A DNA stretch of 64,000 nucleotides from the NCBI GenBank assembly GCA_000531095.1, contig HG799462.1:55370-119369 (forward strand), written 5' to 3'. Origin of the DNA: Gemmata massiliana. GTDB lineage: Bacteria > Planctomycetota > Planctomycetia > Gemmatales > Gemmataceae. The notes under the pieces were generated by a model, which had not been told where the DNA came from, did not search any database, and was given only the letters and a program-made list of their open reading frames with translations. Below are positions 1 to 6,627 of this stretch, piece after piece (the first letter of the stretch is position 1; each line of letters opens with the position of its first letter). The position numbers were made by a program, and so were the translations under genes.

Positions 1-557
1 TTGGAGTCAGAACCTAACCCCCCAGCCCCCTTCCCTGAGAAGGAAGGGGGAGAAGTACCTGCGTCGCGCGTTTGCTCTCCCCTCCCTGAAAAAAAGGAGG
101 ATGTGGGGAGCGATTCCCACCCGAACGCCACGGTGTCCGCGCCCGGTTTGTCCGTGAAGTCGTCCGTCACCAGCTCCGACACGCGGCGCAGTACGCCATT
201 CACAAACCCTTTGGCTTTCAGCGCGCCGACATAGGGAGCAAGCTCGACCGTTTCGTTGACGGCCGCGTGCTTGGGGACGTGTGTCAGGAACGTGAGCTGG
301 AACGCACCGAGGCGCAGCAGATCCCACACGCGCGGTTGAACCGCGTGAAACGGAAGGTGAATGAACGGCTTCAGGATCGCGTCGAGCGTTCCCGCCCGCC
401 GGGTGACGCCGAACACCAGTTGCGTGACAAATCGGCGGTCCTGGGCCGTGAGGCTCACTTTGGTGAGTACGTCGTCTATGAGTTCGGCCGCGAACCCGTC
501 GCGCGAGCGCGAGCGGTTCAGCACGTCGGCCGCGACCTGCCGGGCGGTAATCGTCAT
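1..557 (-). CDS. rsmB: 16S rRNA (cytosine-967-C5) methyltransferase RsmB/Sun, N-terminal part, cut by window edge
   Basis: Only the N-terminal NusB-like RNA-binding domain is inside the window; the SAM-dependent methyltransferase domain lies beyond base 1. The ATG at 557-555 overlaps the TGA of fmt (554-556) by 4 bp, which fixes the start and implies translational coupling. The translation begins MTITARQVAADVLNRSRSRD and contains the typical segments DRRFVTQLVFGVTRR, PRVWDLLRLGAFQL, PKHAAVNETVELA and KGFVNGVLRRV. From about base 112 down to the edge the frame passes through a low-complexity palindromic repeat (separate entry), giving Gly/Ser/Pro-rich residues with no counterpart in the family. 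No stop occurs in the visible part. The order def-fmt-rsmB matches the common bacterial operon. Identification is firm; whether the full gene is functional cannot be judged here. Confidence 0.85.
   Translation of the reverse strand, partial: MTITARQVAADVLNRSRSRDGFAAELIDDVLTKVSLTAQDRRFVTQLVFGVTRRAGTLDAILKPFIHLPFHAVQPRVWDLLRLGAFQLTFLTHVPKHAAVNETVELAPYVGALKAKGFVNGVLRRVSELVTDDFTDKPGADTVAFGWESLPTSSFFSGRGEQTRDAGTSPPSFSGKGAGGLGSDS
12..112. repeat. Palindromic repeat element inside rsmB, same family as the one that splits rnr
   Basis: The segment has two C-rich/G-rich hairpin halves: CCTTCCCTGAGAAGGAAGGG near 29-49 and CTCCCTGAAAAAAAGGAGG near 82-100, joined by a short spacer. The same architecture (CCTTCCCTAAGAAGGAAGGG, spacer, CCCCTCCCCTAAGCGGAGAG, GGGGAGGGG) occurs at 35597-35713 inside the RNase R gene. 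Here it is read through in frame on the minus strand and adds about 33 codons, including PPSFSGKG, to rsmB. Ends are approximate and I could not identify a target duplication. Confidence 0.6.
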
Positions 558-1603
558 ACCAGCACTTCCGGGCCGAACCGCATGTCGATCGTAATCGGAT
601 GACCGCGAAGGAATTCTTTGGCCGTCATCCGCTTCTTGCCTGCAGGCTGAAGCTCAAGAATTTTGAGTGTAGTGTTATCACCGCACCCAATATATAACTC
701 CTCGGCTGTTGCGCTTGGTTGGGGCGATCCTAGTAGCGCACCTGAATTGGGCGTCCACCCCCAACTTGAATCAAACAAAAGCGCGCCGGGTGTAAGCGAA
801 CCGTCTTCCTCGCGCACCGACTCCGCCTCAAGGACCGCGTTCACGATCACCCGCATCGGTTCCTTACCCGGCCGGTGCAGGAACGTGTACGCCGTCGGCC
901 ACGGCTGCATCGCGCGAACGTGGCGCTCGATGTAATCCGCGGGCCTCGTCCAGTCGATCAACCCGAACTCCTTCTTGATCTTCGGTGCCTTCGTCACCAG
1001 CGCCGGGTCTTGCTTCGTGCCCTCCACGGGTCCGCCGGCCGCGTACTTGCGTGTGGCTTCGACGGCCATTTGTGCGCCGAGCGCCGACAAGCGTGCTTCG
1101 AGGCTACCCGTGGTATCAGTCAGGAGGATATCGAGCGATTCCTGAAGGATCATGTCGCCGGAGTCGAGGCCTGGCGTCACTTTGATGATGGTCACGCCGG
1201 TTTTCTGCTCGCCGCTGAGGATCGCATACGCAACCGGCGCCGCGCCGCGGTACTTCGGCAACAGCGATGCGTGAACGTTGATCGTGCCGCGCGTGGGGAC
1301 CGTGAGTACGTCGCGTGAGAGGATCTGACCGTATGCCGCGACGACGAGCAGGTCGGGCTGCATTCCGCGGAGTTGTTCCAAGCCTTCGGAGGTGTTGATA
1401 CTCTCGGGTTGAGTCACCGGGATGTTCGCGGCACGCGCGATGTTCGCCATGCCTTTTCCGGTCTGGCGCGTGCTCCCGCGCTTGCTACCGGCATCGCGTT
1501 CCGGCTGCGTCACCAGTCCCACAACGTCGCTACCGAACGCCGCGATCAGCGCCTCGAACGTCGGCTCCGCGAACGTCCCCGTCCCCATCATCACTATTCG
1601 CAT
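554..1603 (-). CDS. fmt: Methionyl-tRNA formyltransferase
   Basis: Transfers the formyl group of 10-formyl-THF to initiator Met-tRNA in the cytoplasm. The 349-residue product begins MRIVMMGTGTFAEPTFEALI and has the formyltransferase Rossmann domain with the signature INVHASLLPKYRGAAP near residues 105-120 and TPGLDSGDM near 145, followed by the OB-fold C-terminal domain. I chose the ATG at 1603 rather than an in-frame GTG 15 bp upstream because the family normally starts directly at the first beta strand. It sits 78 bp after def and overlaps rsmB by 4 bp, so the three form one minus-strand unit. Length is somewhat above the usual 310-320 residues, mainly from an insertion near residues 270-310. 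Confidence 0.95.
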   Translation of the reverse strand: MRIVMMGTGTFAEPTFEALIAAFGSDVVGLVTQPERDAGSKRGSTRQTGKGMANIARAANIPVTQPESINTSEGLEQLRGMQPDLLVVAAYGQILSRDVLTVPTRGTINVHASLLPKYRGAAPVAYAILSGEQKTGVTIIKVTPGLDSGDMILQESLDILLTDTTGSLEARLSALGAQMAVEATRKYAAGGPVEGTKQDPALVTKAPKIKKEFGLIDWTRPADYIERHVRAMQPWPTAYTFLHRPGKEPMRVIVNAVLEAESVREEDGSLTPGALLFDSSWGWTPNSGALLGSPQPSATAEELYIGCGDNTTLKILELQPAGKKRMTAKEFLRGHPITIDMRFGPEVLV

Positions 1604-1681
1604 GCAGCACTCCGACACCTCTACCCATACAGGCAGAGCGATTCACACTCGACAGCACCACCGCATGAGCGTGGTTCACCG

Positions 1682-2236
1682 TTACATCTTGGGTTCCAGG
1701 TCCGGCGGTAGGTCGCCCTTCTTCTTGTCCTTCTCGAAGTCCGCGACGAACTTCTCCAGGTCGCGCTGGCTGCGCGAAAGGCCGAGCGAGCCCATTTTGT
1801 CGATGAACAGCGTGCCCTGGAGGTGGTCGATCTCGTGCTGCCACACGCGGGCAGCAAGATCGTGGCACACCATCTCGAACTTCTCGCCCTTCAGGTTGTA
1901 CGCTGCCACGTGTACGGTCTTCGCCCGGCGCACGTTCTGGTACAGCCCCGGGAAGCTCAAGCACCCTTCGCGGTCATTGACCGTACCGCCCTTCGATTCC
2001 AGGATCACTGGATTGATGGCGACCACTTCCTGATCGGGGCGATCGGCCTCGCCCATAAAGTTCATCACGATCATCTGGTAATCGAGCGTGACTTGCGGCG
2101 CAGCGAGGCCCAACCCCTCGCTCTTGTACATCAACTCCAGCATTTCGCCAGCGGCCTTTTGAATGTCCGCGTCGATGGCGGTTACGGGTCGCGCTTTGAC
2201 ACGGAGTGCCGGGTGCGGGTATCTCACAATCTTCAT
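1682..2236 (-). CDS. def: Peptide deformylase
   Basis: Removes the N-formyl group from nascent proteins, the step that follows the reaction of the neighbouring fmt. The 184-residue product has all three deformylase motifs: GLGLAAPQ (41-48), EGCLS (90-94) with metal-binding Cys92, and QHEIDH (133-138) with His134 and His138 as metal ligands and Glu135 as catalytic residue. The ATG at 2236 gives the expected MKIVRYPHPALR start. A charged tail (EKDKKKGD region) follows the core fold. First gene of the def-fmt-rsmB unit; the promoter should lie in 2237-2395, shared with the divergent gene at 2396. Confidence 0.96.
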   Translation of the reverse strand: MKIVRYPHPALRVKARPVTAIDADIQKAAGEMLELMYKSEGLGLAAPQVTLDYQMIVMNFMGEADRPDQEVVAINPVILESKGGTVNDREGCLSFPGLYQNVRRAKTVHVAAYNLKGEKFEMVCHDLAARVWQHEIDHLQGTLFIDKMGSLGLSRSQRDLEKFVADFEKDKKKGDLPPDLEPKM

Positions 2237-2395
2237 TTCGCGCCTGCCCAAACCTCGGTGCGTTAACGGTGATAGGTCGATTATAGCAGGCCCGACAGAA
2301 TTTAGCCGCGCGCCAACGACCGGCACGGAAAACCGTGGACACCGCTTCGCCGGCGCGGTGTCATGGGCGACGTTCCGACCCCGAAGGAGCCACCC

Positions 2396-4807
2396 ATGCC
2401 TCACCTCTTCCTCGCGCTCTTTGCGCTTTTCGCGGTCACGAGCGCCGCGGGCGCTGCGGACGTCCCCGTAATCGACGATGTCGAAGGGCAACCGCTTGCG
2501 GCGAACGCAGAGCGCCTCGTGAAGGCACTCGATTTCCTCGGCGCCTCGCTCCCCGAAGAGGCCGGGAAGCAACTGGCGAAGGCCATCGAAAACAAGGACG
2601 CAAAGAAGGTCCAGGAGGTTCTCGATAAACGGGTACTGTTCGCGATCACGATTAACCCGGAAGCGCGCCTCAAGGTCGCAAAGGGGCCGGGGGACGCCAT
2701 ACTTCAGCAGGCCGGGTGGACGCCGGTGCTCGTGAAAGTCATGAACGACAGCACCGTGAAGAAGCAACTGCGCGTCATGAGTGCCCAAGCCGGCCCGGTG
2801 TACAGTGGGCCGGGCCAGAACTCCAAAGACTCAAAGGCCGACCCGAAAATTGTCGAGCGGTTTCTCGGGGCCGAACTGTTTAGCGCGCCGCCGATGACGG
2901 ACACGCTCAGCGGGCTCAAAGTCGAGTACGCGATCGTGCTCCTCTATTCGTCGGAGAGCGGTCGGCGCGAAGCGACCATCGGGTTCGACATCGGGCAGGG
3001 CAACCAGGATCTCGGGTTCCGCGGGGAAACACCGGTGCTGTTCGAGGTGAAGTCGGCGGTCGCCGTGAAGGTAAAAATCACGGACTTCGACGGCAAACCC
3101 ACAACCGGGCGCTTCCTCATCACGGACGCGAGCGGGCACATTTATCCCCCACAAGCGAAGCGCCTCGCCCCGGACCTCTTCTTCCAGCGGCAAGTTTACC
3201 GACACGACGGCGGCACGATCCTGCTCCCGCCGGGCAAGTTTCTCGTGCAGTACGGGCGCGGGCCGGAGTACGCACTGAAGACGACGGAACTCCTCGTCCC
3301 GGAACCCCGTGAGCGCCGAACCGTGACGCTTGAAGCGAAACTCGAGCGCTGGATCAACCCTGCCGACTTCGGGTTCTTCAGCGGCGACCACCACATCCAC
3401 GCGGCCGGCTGCGCGCACTACACGAACCCCACCGAGGGTGTGCTCCCCGAGGACATGTTCCTGCACGTCAAGGGCGAGGGGCTGAACGTCGGCTGCTGCC
3501 TAACCTGGGGGCCGTGCTACGACTACCAGCGCAAGTTCTTCGAGGCGAAACCGTGGCAAAAGAGCGAGCCGTTCACCATCCTCAAGTACGACGTGGAAGT
3601 GAGTGGTTTCGGCTCGCAGGCGCTCGGCCACGTCTGCTTGCTCAACTTGCGCGACCAAACGTACCCCGGCTCTGACGGGACCAAACTCAAGGGTTGGCCG
3701 ACGTGGACGACCCCGCTGATGAAGTGGGGGAAAGATCAGGGTGCGGTGACCGGCTACGCGCACTCCGCGAACGGGCTGGGTGTGAACCCGAAGGAGGCCG
3801 CGAAGCGCTTATTTGACGCACTCGACGCCAATCAAGATGGGAGTATCAGCCCTGACGAAGCAAGAGCAGGGAAGTTGCCGCTCCCGGAACAGTTCGGCAC
3901 CATCGACACGAACAGCGACGGCAAACTTAGCGCGGCCGAACTACTCAAGAGCACCGAGAAAACAGCCAACACGCTGCCGAACTTGAACGTCCCGGAAATG
4001 AACGGCATCGGCGCACAGGAAGTCTGCGTCACCACCGCGATGGGCGTGTGCGACTTCATCTCCGCGATGGACACCGCACGCACACCCGAATGGAACTGCT
4101 GGTACCACATCATGAATTGCGGGTTCCCGCTGAAAGCGAGCGGCGAAACCGACTTTCCGTGTATTTCCGGGAGCCGTGTCGGGCAGGGGCGCGTGTACGT
4201 GCAACTCGGCAAGAAGACAGACGTGGTCGATTACAGTGCGTGGTGCAAGGGCATCGCACAGGGGCGCTCCTACGTCTCCGACGGCTACGCTCACGCCCTC
4301 GAATTCGCGGTAAACGGCACGTCCGCCGGGTTCGGTGACGTGAAGCTCGATGCCGCTGGCATGGTGAAGGTGACCGCGAAGGTCGCATTCGCGAAGGATG
4401 TGTCGCTCGGTACCGCGCCCGGCGCGCAAGCCCCCACCGGCCCCACACGAACGCTCGAACTCGTGGTCAACGGGAAAGTCGTGCAGTCGAAGGAAATCGC
4501 GGCCGACGACAAGGTCCACGACGTGAGCTTCGACGTGAACATCAGCAGTAGTTCGTGGGTCGCGATCCGGCACTTCCCGCAAATGCACACGAACCCGGTG
4601 AACGTGATCGTAGCCGGTAAGCCGATCCGTGCCAGCAAAGCGAGCGCGAAGTGGTGCATCGGCGTGATTGAACAACTGTGGCGCGTGCGCGGTCCCGGGA
4701 TTAAAGACACCGAGCGCGCGGAAGCCGAAAAGACGTTCAAGAAGGCACTGGACATGTACAAGAAGATCGCGGACGAATCCGCGGACGACTTGAGGAAAGT
4801 GGACTGA
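2396..4807 (+). CDS. Secreted CehA/McbA-type metallohydrolase with inserted EF-hand pair
   Basis: An 803-residue protein that starts with a clear signal peptide (MPHLFLALFALFAVTSAAGAA). The PHP-like metal site begins at DHHIH (331-335) in the context FFSGDHHIHAAGC, as in CehA/McbA carbaryl-hydrolase-like proteins that are common in planctomycetes. Residues about 474-530 hold two canonical EF-hand calcium loops, DANQDGSISPDE and DTNSDGKLSAAE, placed inside the hydrolase domain rather than at an end. The N-terminal ~320 residues form beta-rich regions without recognisable motif. The ATG at 2396 is chosen because it opens the signal peptide; an in-frame ATG 33 bp upstream would hide it. Substrate is unknown; phosphoester or carbamate-type hydrolysis is only an inference from the fold. 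Confidence 0.75.
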   Translation: MPHLFLALFALFAVTSAAGAADVPVIDDVEGQPLAANAERLVKALDFLGASLPEEAGKQLAKAIENKDAKKVQEVLDKRVLFAITINPEARLKVAKGPGDAILQQAGWTPVLVKVMNDSTVKKQLRVMSAQAGPVYSGPGQNSKDSKADPKIVERFLGAELFSAPPMTDTLSGLKVEYAIVLLYSSESGRREATIGFDIGQGNQDLGFRGETPVLFEVKSAVAVKVKITDFDGKPTTGRFLITDASGHIYPPQAKRLAPDLFFQRQVYRHDGGTILLPPGKFLVQYGRGPEYALKTTELLVPEPRERRTVTLEAKLERWINPADFGFFSGDHHIHAAGCAHYTNPTEGVLPEDMFLHVKGEGLNVGCCLTWGPCYDYQRKFFEAKPWQKSEPFTILKYDVEVSGFGSQALGHVCLLNLRDQTYPGSDGTKLKGWPTWTTPLMKWGKDQGAVTGYAHSANGLGVNPKEAAKRLFDALDANQDGSISPDEARAGKLPLPEQFGTIDTNSDGKLSAAELLKSTEKTANTLPNLNVPEMNGIGAQEVCVTTAMGVCDFISAMDTARTPEWNCWYHIMNCGFPLKASGETDFPCISGSRVGQGRVYVQLGKKTDVVDYSAWCKGIAQGRSYVSDGYAHALEFAVNGTSAGFGDVKLDAAGMVKVTAKVAFAKDVSLGTAPGAQAPTGPTRTLELVVNGKVVQSKEIAADDKVHDVSFDVNISSSSWVAIRHFPQMHTNPVNVIVAGKPIRASKASAKWCIGVIEQLWRVRGPGIKDTERAEAEKTFKKALDMYKKIADESADDLRKVD

Positions 4808-4894
4808 GGATAGAGAACAGGAAGCAGAGCCGCGGATAGCGCAGATCACGCGGATCAAGACCATGAATAAAGATCAGAAGGCGGAGATCAAAGT

Positions 4895-5118
4895 GCACAG
4901 GGTTCCAGGGTGCGCCCGCATCGCGGTCGACCCTGGGCTGGGTAATCTAACCCCTTCGGGGCACCGGCATTGGTAGCCCGGGCGCGCGTGGCATGTGGGA
5001 CCACCCACCGCCCTCGCGAACGGGTTCACCGGCGCCCGGTTTTGGTTTCTACCCCGAAGGGGTTGCATAACCCAGCCCAGGGTCGACCGCGATGCGGGCG
5101 CACCCTGGAACCCTGTGC
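4895..5118. repeat. 224-bp inverted-repeat element (67-bp arms)
   Basis: The left arm 4895-4961 and right arm 5052-5118 are reverse complements with about 3 mismatches in 67 bp; the 90-base centre contains a weaker secondary palindrome. The arms include CCCCTTCGGGG and the segment GGTCGACCCTGGGCTGGGT. It lies in the gap between two convergent genes (ends 4807 and 5136) and encodes nothing convincing. This looks like a non-autonomous mobile palindrome; no target duplication is obvious. It could also act as a two-way transcription barrier. Confidence 0.8.
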
Positions 5119-5135
5119 TGCTTCCTAGCAGCCCT

Positions 5136-5366
5136 CTACCGCGGTGGCGGTTTCTTGCCCGCATCTTTCCACATGCGGTCCCAGTTCGCGCGGTCAATCT
5201 CGTCGGCCGACTTGAATGTTTCCATGAACTTCTCGGGGGGCGCGGCCGGTGGTTGCGTTTCTCCCATCACGTTGTTCACCGTCCACCAGACGGAGAGGGC
5301 GCCCGCAACAAGGATCGCCCCGACCGCACTTCGCCGCCCCCACGACCAAGGGTTAGTAGTTTCCAC
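5136..5366 (-). CDS. Small single-pass membrane protein downstream of DUF1559 gene
   Basis: A 76-residue protein starting at GTG 5366 ([20 protein letters not shown] after the initiator), overlapping the end of the upstream DUF1559 gene by 14 bp, which argues for coupled translation. One hydrophobic helix (about residues 13-28) follows a short positively charged N-terminus, so the Pro-rich and Lys-rich C-terminus (GKKPPPR) is probably outside the cytoplasm. No known family is recognised. Pairing of DUF1559 genes with short exported proteins is common in planctomycetes, so the two may be functionally linked (inference). Confidence 0.6.
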   Translation of the reverse strand: METTNPWSWGRRSAVGAILVAGALSVWWTVNNVMGETQPPAAPPEKFMETFKSADEIDRANWDRMWKDAGKKPPPR

Positions 5367-6354
5367 TGACCACCTCCCCGCCGTCGCGTGTGGCCAGCGC
5401 GCGGAACATCGCCCCGGACGCATTGACGTTCACCGGTCCCCGGCTCGGGGCCGCGGTCCCGGCCGGGTACTGGTACCCGGGGGCAGCGTCGGCGTTGATC
5501 CGGTCCGTGATGAACCGCACCGACCCGTCCGCGAGCGTGAAATTGCACCCGCCGGTGTGCCCGGAGCGGAACGCATGGAAGTAGCTCCCCCAGAACACGC
5601 CAACGTTGTTAGTGACGTGGGTGTTCATCTTGTTGCCGGCCAGGGTCGCCAGCGTCGCATAGGTGTCGGTCCACGTGGGCGGGTAAATGTGCGAGGTGGG
5701 CGCGCCCGTAGTCTCGTCGCGAACAATGCCCCACTTTTCGCCGAACGCCAGGGTGTTTGAAGTGCCGTCCGCGATACTCGACAGGCTGATTACCTGACCG
5801 CCCCCGCGGTAACTGCACGACGCCGAGAAATCGAAGATCCCGTCGAAGTACTGCCGGTCCTTCGGGTAGTACACGCAGTAGTACGCGGCCGGATCGGTCC
5901 CGGCGCAGTTCCAGGCCCACCCGTAGTTAATTGACCCCGAGTTAATGCCGTATGACAGGTATGTTGCTGCGGCCCCGGTCGGGGGAATGTCGGACGGGCA
6001 GAGGTACATTGCGATCGATTTCGAGCGGATCTCCGTGTTGGTTTCGTAGTTCGGTTGCTCGATGTACGGCAGCAGAAGCATGAACGGGTTGCGCCCGGCA
6101 GGACACCCACCGGGCGTGCTCGATGCCGGGCTGAACTTCCGGAAGTGAGGTAGCGCGCCCTGTTGATCGTGGAAATTGTGGAGCGCGACGCCGAGTTGTT
6201 TGAGGTTATTCTGACACTTCATCCTCGCGGCGGCCTCGCGGACCTTCTGGACCGCGGGCAGGAGTAATCCAATGAGGATCGCAATAATCGCGATCACGAC
6301 GAGAAGTTCAATCAGTGTAAAGGCGTGACGGGGCGGGGCCGATGTTCGGCGCAT
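5353..6354 (-). CDS. DUF1559 protein with prepilin-type N-terminal helix
   Basis: A 333-residue protein with a type IV pilin-like leader: [20 protein letters not shown] at about residues 9-28, with conserved Glu five residues after the processing site. The rest is the DUF1559 (SBP_bac_10) domain: [15 protein letters not shown] near 50, Cys-rich loops in the middle, and a C-terminal [17 protein letters not shown] motif typical of the family. ATG at 6354 is preceded by GGAGAG at a good distance. DUF1559 proteins are strongly expanded in planctomycetes and are thought to be processed by prepilin peptidase and exposed on the cell surface; their role is unknown. The gene is followed, with overlap, by the small membrane protein at 5136-5366. 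Confidence 0.92.
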   Translation of the reverse strand: MRRTSAPPRHAFTLIELLVVIAIIAILIGLLLPAVQKVREAAARMKCQNNLKQLGVALHNFHDQQGALPHFRKFSPASSTPGGCPAGRNPFMLLLPYIEQPNYETNTEIRSKSIAMYLCPSDIPPTGAAATYLSYGINSGSINYGWAWNCAGTDPAAYYCVYYPKDRQYFDGIFDFSASCSYRGGGQVISLSSIADGTSNTLAFGEKWGIVRDETTGAPTSHIYPPTWTDTYATLATLAGNKMNTHVTNNVGVFWGSYFHAFRSGHTGGCNFTLADGSVRFITDRINADAAPGYQYPAGTAAPSRGPVNVNASGAMFRALATRDGGEVVSGNY

Positions 6355-6538
6355 AGCAACACTCTCCAGTAGGGAAGCGGGTATCGGACCAGGAGATGCG
6401 TTGCGAACGTGGCTTGCTCGGGTGAGCGTAGCTGCGGGTGCGGAGCGATCTCGTAGCGGATTATTGAGATTTAATCTCAACACTGCGGAGATGATAATAT
6501 GCCTGACTCACCGCATTGCAAGGGTAAAAAGCACAAAG

Positions 6539-6571
6539 CGGGTGCGGATCTCCATCGATCCGCACCCGCTT
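6539..6571 (-). terminator. Hairpin terminator after the sigma-factor gene
   Basis: The stem GCGGGTGCGGATC pairs with GATCCGCACCCGC across a 6-base loop, followed on the minus strand by TTTGTGCTTTTT. It lies between the end of the sigma gene (6628) and the DUF1559 gene start (6354). Confidence 0.7.
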
Positions 6572-6627
6572 TGGTAACTACCAATCCCTTCGTGTGATGC
6601 AACTCGACCACATCACAGAGTGCCAGT

